A DNA stretch of 64,000 bases from CALBPI01 sp038524795 (GTDB taxonomy: Bacteria; Pseudomonadota; Gammaproteobacteria; Steroidobacterales; Woeseiaceae), in assembly GCA_038524795.1 (NCBI GenBank), contig JBCBIJ010000005.1, forward strand, positions 62,001 to 126,000. Reading direction: 5' to 3'. Positions 34,544 through 41,567 of the stretch are shown in pieces. Position 1 is the first letter of the stretch. The number at the start of each line of letters is the position of its first letter. Under the pieces are notes generated by a model. The model ran no database searches. It was not told where the DNA came from and worked only from the letters and a program-made list of their open reading frames with translations. The translations under genes and the position numbers were made by a program.

Positions 34544-35689
34544 GTGAGTGACGAGAAGAAGCCCGGCATGGGCGACAATCTGGCGCGCTTGCGCGCTGAA
34601 CTGGATGCGGTCGATGCGCAGTTGGTTCTTTCCATGGCAGAGCGCCAACGGTTAGTCGGCCAAATCGGCGACCTGAAGCGTGGCGCGGGCCAGCAGACGC
34701 GAGATTTTGCGCGGGAGAAGCAAGTGCTCGAGCACGTGAGGCACCGTGCTCGGTCCGCTGACTTGGAGCCCGAGCTTGCAAGCCAAGTGCTGGAGACGCT
34801 CATCGAGTACTCGCTGCGCCGGCAGGAACAGGCTCGATTATCGTCTGATGCCCGAGGCGCTGGCGGTCGCGCATTGGTCATTGGTGGCGCGGGCCGTATC
34901 GGTCGCTGGTTTGCGGCGTTTCTGGCATCACAGGGATTCGCGGTCAGCATCGCTGATCCCAAAGCTGATCCGCGCGCCGATGGAGAATTCGCAACTTGGC
35001 AGGATGCGGGTCTCGACTTTGACGTCATTGTGATAGCGGCGACGCTGCAAGCGAGTGCGAGTATTCTTGATGCCCTTACGGATGCCGCCCCGTGTGGGCT
35101 CGTGTTCGACGTTGGGTCGCTGAAGTCGCCGCTCCGCAAATCGCTTGAGCGTGCGGCTGCCGCCGGGCTCAAGGTCACCTCGCTTCATCCCATGTTCGGC
35201 CCAGCAACGCAGCTCCTGGCGGGTCGCCATGTCATTTTTGTCGACGTTGGTTGCGCTGAGGCGACGGCAGAGGCGCGAGCGTTGTTTGCCGCCACTATGG
35301 CCGAGTGCGTCACTATGGATATCGACGCTCACGACAAACTGATTGCAGCTGTCCTCGGTCTGTCCCATGTGACCAATATCGCGTTCATGGAGGCGTTACG
35401 GCACTGCGATGCACCGGCCGATCAGCTGTTGGCGATATCCAGTACGACGTTCGATGCGCAGATCGCAATTAGTGGCAATGTGGTCAACGAGAATCCCAGG
35501 CTTTATTTTGAAATCCAGCGGTTGAACGAGTTTGGTAACCAGTCCGTTGTTGCTCTTAAACGCGCCATCGACCGGATTGCTGGGTTGATCGAGCAAGACG
35601 ACGTCATGGAGTTCGACCGACTTATGCGGGCTGCCCGAACGTACCTTGCAAAACCTGACGGCGCGCCTGGCCAAGCGTCAGACTTGTGA
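34544..35689 (+). CDS. tyrA: Chorismate mutase/prephenate dehydrogenase (T-protein)
   Basis: This 381-residue bifunctional enzyme converts chorismate to prephenate and then to 4-hydroxyphenylpyruvate for tyrosine. The N-terminal AroQ mutase keeps the expected ligand set: Arg in LARLRAELD, Arg in AERQRL, Lys in GDLK, Asp/Arg/Glu in TRDFAREK and the late Gln in LRRQEQ. The dehydrogenase has VIGGAGRIGRWF for NAD and the catalytic LHPMFGP. Length and order match enteric-type TyrA. GTG start; a 104-base gap separates it from the hot-dog/KR gene, so it may be a separate unit rather than part of the ACP pathway. Confidence 0.9.
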   Translation: MSDEKKPGMGDNLARLRAELDAVDAQLVLSMAERQRLVGQIGDLKRGAGQQTRDFAREKQVLEHVRHRARSADLEPELASQVLETLIEYSLRRQEQARLSSDARGAGGRALVIGGAGRIGRWFAAFLASQGFAVSIADPKADPRADGEFATWQDAGLDFDVIVIAATLQASASILDALTDAAPCGLVFDVGSLKSPLRKSLERAAAAGLKVTSLHPMFGPATQLLAGRHVIFVDVGCAEATAEARALFAATMAECVTMDIDAHDKLIAAVLGLSHVTNIAFMEALRHCDAPADQLLAISSTTFDAQIAISGNVVNENPRLYFEIQRLNEFGNQSVVALKRAIDRIAGLIEQDDVMEFDRLMRAARTYLAKPDGAPGQASDL

Positions 35690-35692
35690 CAC

Positions 35693-35712
35693 CTGTCGCA
35701 ATTCGGCGACAG
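35693..35712 (+). terminator. Weak hairpin after tyrA
   Basis: CTGTCGC (35693-35699) pairs perfectly with GCGACAG (35706-35712) around a 6-base loop, starting 4 bases after the stop codon. Only a short CCTTTG follows, so termination without a factor would be weak. Confidence 0.35.
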
Positions 35713-35877
35713 CCTTTGTAGCGCTACTTTTCAAGCACTTAGCAGGTGAGTCTTAAGTCAATCGGTACGAGACGTCTGTGGTTACCGACATTATTGTCAC
35801 TTTTTGACGTGCTGAAGCGCCTGAGGTTTCTCCGATAAGCCGCTGAACGACGTCCAATCGTGCGCGTATCTCGAATA

Positions 35878-35895
35878 TTGGCACACTACTTGCTT
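35878..35895 (+). promoter_or_regulatory. Sigma-54 (RpoN) promoter, -24/-12 type
   Basis: TTGGCACACTACTTGCTT contains GG and GC doublets separated by exactly 10 bases and matches the TGGCAC-N5-TTGCW consensus. Predicted transcription would start near 35906 and run into the Ig-like lipoprotein gene with a leader of about 340 bases. A bacterial enhancer-binding protein would be needed; none is encoded in this window. Confidence 0.72.
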
Positions 35896-36248
35896 CACAT
35901 AACCTGATTAATGGCATGCCAGACCTCTTGAGCTGCCGTTTTTGACCCCAGAATTACGTGACTGATGCCTCAATTCGACCGGTTGCTAGTGTTACCCAGG
36001 CCCATGCGAGGTCTACACTGCGAATCAAGGTGAATTGATAAAGGCAAAACCGTCGAAAGGCGGCGACGCAAAACTACCGGTCTAAAGGCTTAGAAATGGC
36101 CCACGACAGCGGAGTTACCGAAACACCAGGGTACTGGTCGAGCAGCGCAACGGTTAAGAGACCGCCTCGTTCTTTTGCGCCAAACGCACAGCCCCAATGT
36201 TTTCGTCGCCAGCCGATTCGACGTTCCACATCAAGGAAGTTGTTTCGG

Positions 36249-37604
36249 ATGCAGGACATCAACTTAAACCTCTCAAGCCCTGGCGCACGCATCGCAACCG
36301 TTGTGTTTTTAGCGCTGTCTCTGGCCGCTTGCGGCGGCGGGGGTGGTGAAGAGAGTGCCATTGCTGCGCCGCCTCCCGGTGGTGGTGGTGGCGGAGGGGG
36401 CGGTACACCGCCGCCCATCGACAACATCGCGCCTTCTGTTGCCATCACGTCGCCCGATGACGATGGCAGCGTGACCGTTACGGGCACCAGCGTGACGCTT
36501 TCCGGTGAGGCGTCGGACAATGTTGGCGTTCAAGGCCTGTCATGGAGCAACAATCGTGGCGGGGCGGGCACTATCGCCGTCGGCAGCGCTTGGCAAACCG
36601 CCGCCATCGCGCTTCAGGACGGGACCAACGTCATCACCGTGGAAGCGGAAGACGCTGCCGGCAATAAGTCTCAGGACCAGATCGTCGTGTTGCAGTCCGC
36701 TGGAGCGAGTCCCGACGACGCCGTTGCCATGATCAGTTACAGCAGCAATCTGACTGGCGCGACACAGCTTCAAGATGCCACGGTCCAACGCACATTTGCC
36801 TACCTGTTCTTCGAACCCGGCCAAACCTGGGAGAACCTCGGCGTTACACGTATCGACTTCTACTGCTGTAAGGCATTGACTGGCGCCGCCGACGCGCATT
36901 TGCCGAGGATCATCGACACCACGGATCCGTTCGTGCTGGGCATCGATCTTGGCCAGTTCGAGGCCGGAACGCGTCGGGAACTCTACATCGACGTCTATTT
37001 TGAGAACGGTACGCAAGACAACGTGTTCGTTGAGTTCCAGCTGGAGGGAGGAAGCAACAACGGAAATGCCGCACCGAGCATTTCGGGTTTCCCGCCGACG
37101 CAGGTCACAGCAGGGCAGTTCTACGATTTCACTCCAGCTGCGAATGATCCCGACGGCGACGTGTTGACCTTCCAAGTACAGAATCTGCCGTCTTGGGCGA
37201 GTTTCGACACGCAAACAGGCCGGCTTTCGGGGACTCCGGTTCAGAATGATGCGGGGAGCTACAACAACGTTCAGATCGGTGTGTCTGACGGACAGCAGAC
37301 CTCCACACTGGCACCGTTCTCGATTACGGTGTCGGCCGTCGCGAATGCCTCGCTCACGATCAACTGGACACCACCGACCCAGAACGTCGACGGCTCCCCC
37401 GTCGTCGGGCTCGCTGGCTTCAAGATCTTCTACGGGCAGTCATCGGGTTCTTACCCGAACGTCATCGATGTGAATAATGGCGGGCTGACGAGCTACACCG
37501 TAGAGAACTTGACCCCCGGCACCTGGTACCTGGCGATGACGGCGACGGATAGCAGCGGGCTTGAGAGCGCGCTGTCCTACGAAATCACCAAGAACGCTCA
37601 GTAG
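36249..37604 (+). CDS. Lipoprotein with Ig-like, cadherin-like and FN3-like domains
   Basis: ATG 36249 (AAGGAAG 9 bases upstream) begins a lipoprotein signal ending LSLAAC (Cys28); the in-frame ATG at 36096 would bury it behind 51 residues. In the 451-residue product a Gly-rich tract precedes a bacterial Ig-like domain (about 60-140, with PSVAITSPDDDGSVTV and DGTNVITVEAEDAAGN). A middle domain of unknown type with a vicinal CC (YCCKALTG) follows, then a putative Ig/cadherin-like domain (FDFTPAANDPDGD-like region, DTQTGRLSGTP) and a C-terminal FN3-like domain (LTINWTPPTQN...WYLAMTATD). It is probably a surface or periplasmic adhesion or matrix protein. Preceded by a sigma-54 promoter. Confidence 0.78.
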   Translation: MQDINLNLSSPGARIATVVFLALSLAACGGGGGEESAIAAPPPGGGGGGGGGTPPPIDNIAPSVAITSPDDDGSVTVTGTSVTLSGEASDNVGVQGLSWSNNRGGAGTIAVGSAWQTAAIALQDGTNVITVEAEDAAGNKSQDQIVVLQSAGASPDDAVAMISYSSNLTGATQLQDATVQRTFAYLFFEPGQTWENLGVTRIDFYCCKALTGAADAHLPRIIDTTDPFVLGIDLGQFEAGTRRELYIDVYFENGTQDNVFVEFQLEGGSNNGNAAPSISGFPPTQVTAGQFYDFTPAANDPDGDVLTFQVQNLPSWASFDTQTGRLSGTPVQNDAGSYNNVQIGVSDGQQTSTLAPFSITVSAVANASLTINWTPPTQNVDGSPVVGLAGFKIFYGQSSGSYPNVIDVNNGGLTSYTVENLTPGTWYLAMTATDSSGLESALSYEITKNAQ

Positions 37605-37650
37605 CAGGTCGACCGGAGCGGCTCGAGCCCAGGAACGAGACGCTGTGCAG

Positions 37651-37675
37651 GCCCGGCGGCTTACGGTCGCCGGGC
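37651..37675. repeat. Hairpin between the lipoprotein gene and gltX
   Basis: GCCCGGCG (37651-37658) pairs perfectly with CGCCGGGC (37668-37675) around a 9-base loop. It lacks a T-run, so it may be a factor-assisted terminator or a leader hairpin for gltX. Confidence 0.35.
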
Positions 37676-37712
37676 GGCTGCGCTACCATCTTGGGTTTTC
37701 TGGAAGCCAGCA

Positions 37713-39122
37713 ATGACCGTTCGCACGCGCTTTGCGCCCAGCCCCACCGGGGTGCTGCACATCGGCGGTGTCCGTACCGCGCTGTTCTGCTATCTCTATG
37801 CACGCCGCCACGGCGGGCAATTCGTGCTTCGAATTGAGGACACGGATCGCGAACGCTCCACGCAGGAGTCTGTCGACGCGATCTTGGATGGCATGGCTTG
37901 GCTTGGTCTCGAGCACGACGAAGGTCCCTTCTTTCAGACGCAGCGCTTTGACCGGTATCGCGAGGTGCTCGACATGTGGCTGCAGAACGGACAGGCCTAT
38001 CACTGCTACTGCACGCGCGAAGAACTCGATGCACGGCGGGAGCAGCAACGCAACGCGGGCCTGAAGCCTCGCTACGATGGTCGCTGCCGCGATCGCCGCG
38101 AGGCGCGTGAAGGGGTCGATCCCGTGATTCGGTTTCGCAACCCCGTCGAAGGCGCTGTACGGATCAACGATGCGGTGCGTGGTGTCGTGACCGTGGCCAA
38201 TGCCGAACTTGACGACCTCATCATCGCGCGTTCCGACGGAACACCCACCTATAACTTCACGGTCATCGTTGACGACGCCGACATGAACATCACGCACGTG
38301 ATTCGCGGCGACGACCATCTCAGTAATACGCCGCGCCAGATCAACATGTTGCACGCTCTGGGCGTCGAGCCCCCGAGCTACGCGCACGTCCCCATGATTC
38401 TGGGTGCCGACGGTAGCCGCCTTTCGAAGCGCCACGGTGCGGTCAACGTGCTTGACTACCGTGAGCGCGGCTTTCTGCCGGAGGCGCTCATTAACTATCT
38501 GGTCAGACTGGGTTGGTCGCACGGTGATCAGGAGATCTTCTCGCTCGACGACATGGTGTCTCTGTTCGACCTCAAGGACGTCAACGCTGCAGCGTCAACG
38601 TTCAATCCCGAGAAACTCGAATGGCTCAATCAGCACTACATTCAGCACGAGCACGGCGACCGACTTTCCGAGTTGCTCGCAGCGCAGCTTGAGCATCACG
38701 GGCTCGATCCGAGCGATGGGCCGCCGCTGCACGATGTCGTGGAAGCCTACAGAGACCGGGCGGTCACGCTTCGTGCCATGGCCGAGAGTACCGCCTACCT
38801 GTTCGCGGATGAGATCGCGCTGGACCCGGGGGCGGCCAAGAAACACTTGCGCCCTGTGGCCGCCGAGCCGCTCGCTGCGCTGCGCGCGGGTCTGGAACAG
38901 CATGAAGACTGGTCGGCCGAAAGTCTCGGGGCGCTCGTCGGCGAGGTCGCTGACGCACTCGGCGTTGGCATGGGAAAAATCGGTATGCCGGCGCGCGTCG
39001 CCGTGACGGGCGGCGGGGCATCCCCCGGGCTTGGCGATACGCTGGCGCTGGTCGGCAGGTCACGCACGCTCGCGCGCCTCGAGCGCGCGCTAGGATTCAT
39101 CGAAAGCCGCAGTCAAGGCTAG
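37713..39122 (+). CDS. gltX: Glutamyl-tRNA synthetase
   Basis: The 469-residue class I aminoacyl-tRNA synthetase charges tRNA-Glu. It has PSPTGVLHIGGVRTALF (HIGH-type motif in the first 25 residues), the RIEDTDRERS glutamate/ATP region and the KMSKS-type LSKRHGAVNVLDY near residue 240, then the helical anticodon-binding domain. Length equals the bacterial norm. The start has GGAAG 6 bases upstream. A possible zinc-binding stretch, CYCTREELDA, is present near residue 100, as in many bacterial GluRS. It is a housekeeping gene flanked by two sigma-54-controlled surface genes. Confidence 0.97.
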   Translation: MTVRTRFAPSPTGVLHIGGVRTALFCYLYARRHGGQFVLRIEDTDRERSTQESVDAILDGMAWLGLEHDEGPFFQTQRFDRYREVLDMWLQNGQAYHCYCTREELDARREQQRNAGLKPRYDGRCRDRREAREGVDPVIRFRNPVEGAVRINDAVRGVVTVANAELDDLIIARSDGTPTYNFTVIVDDADMNITHVIRGDDHLSNTPRQINMLHALGVEPPSYAHVPMILGADGSRLSKRHGAVNVLDYRERGFLPEALINYLVRLGWSHGDQEIFSLDDMVSLFDLKDVNAAASTFNPEKLEWLNQHYIQHEHGDRLSELLAAQLEHHGLDPSDGPPLHDVVEAYRDRAVTLRAMAESTAYLFADEIALDPGAAKKHLRPVAAEPLAALRAGLEQHEDWSAESLGALVGEVADALGVGMGKIGMPARVAVTGGGASPGLGDTLALVGRSRTLARLERALGFIESRSQG

Positions 39123-39129
39123 ATTGCAA

Positions 39130-39151
39130 AAGTGTGATCGACTTCACATTT
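39130..39151. promoter_or_regulatory. CRP/Vfr-like binding site, near-consensus
   Basis: TGTGA (39133-39137) and TCACA (39144-39148) are separated by 6 bases (TCGACT) and flanked by AAG and TTT. By eye 18 of 22 positions agree with the Escherichia coli CRP consensus. The centre is about 113 bases upstream of the sigma-54 -24/-12 element that precedes the DUF4114-like gene. Confidence 0.65.
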
Positions 39152-39253
39152 GCGATTCCGAGAGCATTTTCGGCGTGTCGGCGGGCTTTACATCCGCGTG
39201 CAGCGTGGCGGATCGCAAGCTTGTAACCAATTGTTTTATTTATCAAATTTTTT

Positions 39254-39271
39254 TTGGCACGGCAGTTGCTT
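39254..39271 (+). promoter_or_regulatory. Sigma-54 (RpoN) promoter, -24/-12 type
   Basis: TTGGCACGGCAGTTGCTT matches the consensus TGGCACG-N4-TTGCW at every defined position, with the GG-N10-GC spacing. Transcription should start near 39283, giving a leader of about 30 bases before the ATG at 39311. An AT-rich tract (39230-39255) lies directly upstream, as expected for a DNA-bending region between enhancer and promoter. Confidence 0.82.
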
Positions 39272-39310
39272 TGTCTACTGCAACTCATGAATTGCTCAAT
39301 CGAGGGCCCG

Positions 39311-40051
39311 ATGAAATTGACGACTTTCCGATCCGTTACCGTGCTGCTAGGCCTCGCGCTCGCTGCCACCTCGAGTGCTGCAGTCGTGCAGGGAAACAGC
39401 CTGCAGAATGGACTCAACAACATCAGCTACGCCGACACGAACGGCAACGTTAGCGTCGATTTCTACGACGTCAACGCCGATCAGATCAGCAACGATGGCG
39501 TCTGGAACATCACGGCGACGGGACTGTCAGCACAGACACTGATTTTTGAGTTCGCTGGCTTTAAGAACGCCAACTCCTTCGGTATCTATGACATTTTCAA
39601 CCCGAGTAATACCCTGCAGATTTTCTCGGGCAGCGAAGGCGCTGGCGCCTACGAGGTGATCTACGGGCCCAGCAATACGTTCACCACACTCGTCTCCAGC
39701 GGCGGTACCGGTTCGGCGTCATTCTCTAGCGCCAACTTTGGTTACTACTTGGCTGGCCCCGGCGGAATGTTCTACTCACAGTCGCACCTGAATGGTGGTG
39801 GCGCCGATCACCTGGTGGCATTCCAAGGCAACGATTCGCTTTACGTGGACGCCACGGGTTACGGGCCGGGCCTTTTCTCAACGGGTGAGTACATCCTGGC
39901 GTGGGAAGATCTGCCGTACACGGGCTCGGACTGGGATTACTCGGACTTCGTGGTCATGGTCGAATCCGTCACGCCGGTACCGGCGCCCGGCGGTCTCGCG
40001 CTGTTCGCACTCGCGCTCATGGGTATTGGGCTTGCGCGTCGCCGCGCCTGA
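39311..40051 (+). CDS. Secreted DUF4114-like protein with PEP-CTERM-type C-terminus
   Basis: ATG 39311 begins a Sec signal peptide (residues 1-23, ending ATSSAA); ATG 39287 upstream is in frame but would precede the signal. The 246-residue protein is rich in Gly/Ser/Asn, and residues about 165-220 (ADHLVAFQG, YILAWEDLP, SDWDYSDFVVMVE) match the calcium-binding-like DUF4114 pattern. The tail, VPAPGG followed by a hydrophobic helix and RRRA, has the tripartite layout of an exosortase sorting signal, with PAPG replacing the canonical PEP. It is preceded by a sigma-54 promoter and a CRP-like site and followed by a strong terminator, so it is monocistronic. Confidence 0.78.
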   Translation: MKLTTFRSVTVLLGLALAATSSAAVVQGNSLQNGLNNISYADTNGNVSVDFYDVNADQISNDGVWNITATGLSAQTLIFEFAGFKNANSFGIYDIFNPSNTLQIFSGSEGAGAYEVIYGPSNTFTTLVSSGGTGSASFSSANFGYYLAGPGGMFYSQSHLNGGGADHLVAFQGNDSLYVDATGYGPGLFSTGEYILAWEDLPYTGSDWDYSDFVVMVESVTPVPAPGGLALFALALMGIGLARRRA

Positions 40052-40382
40052 TCCCACGTAGCCAGCGTCACCTGTTACAGGTGGCAACTGCAAAAGAACC
40101 CCGCGCGCGACGCGGGGTTTTTTTTTGCCATAGATTTGCGCAGAGACACGCGGTGGATGCGCGCCTCGGCCCTCTATCGTGGCCGCCACGATCAATGACT
40201 TAGCGCAAGCGCAAAGCGCCACAAGTGGCGTGGAAATTGAGCTCCCGCTAGATCTCAGCCCAATCCTCGTGCCACTTAGCACCGCAATGACGTTCGCCAT
40301 GCGGTGCGACAGATGCTGGTCAATCCGGGCGGTGCGGGCGCACAATAGGTGCGATACCACAGTGATTCTAGGGGCATCTCAC
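40052..40382. other. Intergenic region between the PEP-CTERM-type gene and the RND operon
   Basis: This 331-base stretch contains the rho-independent terminator at 40097-40126. The rest (40130-40382) should hold the RND operon promoter, for which I see no clear -35/-10 pair, and no operator repeat. AGGGG at 40370-40374 is the ribosome site of the next gene. Confidence 0.5.
40097..40126 (+). terminator. Rho-independent terminator
   Basis: AACCCCGCG and CGCGGGGTT form a 9-bp stem around a 5-base loop (CGCGA), followed by an unbroken run of nine T residues overlapping the stem end (40118-40126). It lies 46 bases after the DUF4114-like gene. Confidence 0.93.
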
Positions 40383-41567
40383 GTGCTCAATGCCTTTATG
40401 CGTTTCCTGATTGGACTCGCAATCGTCCTTGTTGCGTTTTTCATCGCCGCCAGCATGTTCTTCTCCCGTGGTGCGCCCGAGCGCAAACCGCAGGAAGTGG
40501 TCGCGCCGATCGTCGACATCATTGAACTCGTACCCGAATCCGTCAGCTTCAATGTGGCGAGCCAGGGCACCGTGCAGCCACTAACGCAGACCACACTGTC
40601 CGCCGAGGTGGCGGGCACGATCGTCAGCATGTCTGAAGACTTCGTGGCGGGCGGCACCTTCGTGGCGGGCGAAGTGCTCATGACGATAGACCCGACGAAT
40701 TATCGCGTCGCCGTCGATCGCGCCGAAGCGGCGGTTCGGCAGCGCCAGATCGAGTACGACGGTGCGAAGCGACTCAATGAGCAAGGCTATCGTGCCGAAG
40801 CGGAACTGCTTTCCGCCGAGGCCGCGCTCGCATCGGCACGCGCCGACCTTGTTCGCGCCGAGCGTGATCTGGACCGTACCGTGGTTCGCGTCCCGTACGA
40901 CGGGATCGTCCGCGAACGCAATGCGCAGCTCGGCGACTACGTTGCGCCCGGCGCAGTGCTTGGCGCCGTTTTTGCCACTGACATTGTGGAAGTGCGTCTG
41001 CCGCTGCCTGACCCGGATCTGGCCTTCGTGTCGTTGCCGCTTGTCAGTGACGGTTCGGAGGCTGAAGGACCGACTGTCATGCTCACTGGCAGCTTTCGTG
41101 GGCAATCCGCAAGCTGGCGTGGCCGTGTGGTGCGTACCGAAGGTGTGATCGATGAACGCAATCGCATGGTGTTCGCCGTGGCTCGGGTCGACGATCCTTA
41201 CGGACTTCAGGGCGGTGAGGGACCCGCGTTGCCCGTGGGAACCTTCGTGACCGCAGCTATCGATGGCATCACCATGGACAACGTCGCCAAGATCCCGCGC
41301 GAACTTGTGCGCGGCGGCGATCAGGTCATCTTTCTGGACGAAGAATCGCAACTACGGTTTGAGACCATGGAATTTCTGCGCACCGATGCCAACTACGCCT
41401 ACGTGAGTGCCGACCAGCTCGCGCTGCGGCAAGTGGTGGCGACCCGTCTGGAGGCACCGCTCAATGGCATGAAGGTGCGAACGGGCGCCGATGTCGAGGC
41501 GCCCGATGAGAGTGTGGCCGACGACACGACGGCGCAGCCTGAGAACGGTGGGGAGCCGAGCACGTGA
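40383..41567 (+). CDS. RND efflux periplasmic adaptor (membrane fusion protein)
   Basis: I start at GTG 40383 since AGGGG lies 8 bases upstream; ATG 40398 is the alternative and has no ribosome site. The 394-residue product has an N-terminal membrane anchor (FLIGLAIVLVAFFIAASMFF) and then the HlyD-type order: barrel-sandwich half motifs (TTLSAEVAGTIVSM, GEVLMTIDPTNY), an alpha-helical hairpin (about 105-165) and a second lipoyl half (VRVPYDGIVRERNAQLGDYV), followed by a beta-barrel. It would connect the RND permease, which overlaps its stop by 4 bases, to an outer-membrane channel not found here. Confidence 0.92.
   Translation: MLNAFMRFLIGLAIVLVAFFIAASMFFSRGAPERKPQEVVAPIVDIIELVPESVSFNVASQGTVQPLTQTTLSAEVAGTIVSMSEDFVAGGTFVAGEVLMTIDPTNYRVAVDRAEAAVRQRQIEYDGAKRLNEQGYRAEAELLSAEAALASARADLVRAERDLDRTVVRVPYDGIVRERNAQLGDYVAPGAVLGAVFATDIVEVRLPLPDPDLAFVSLPLVSDGSEAEGPTVMLTGSFRGQSASWRGRVVRTEGVIDERNRMVFAVARVDDPYGLQGGEGPALPVGTFVTAAIDGITMDNVAKIPRELVRGGDQVIFLDEESQLRFETMEFLRTDANYAYVSADQLALRQVVATRLEAPLNGMKVRTGADVEAPDESVADDTTAQPENGGEPST

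Larger units (their letters stand above)
35690..36248. other. Intergenic region upstream of the Ig-like lipoprotein gene
   Basis: This 559-base stretch holds a hairpin just after the tyrA stop (35693-35712) and a sigma-54-type promoter (35878-35895). A weak CRP-like match at 35685-35700 overlaps the tyrA stop. The remaining 350 bases before the lipoprotein start form a long predicted leader in which I recognise no riboswitch or gene. Confidence 0.5.
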
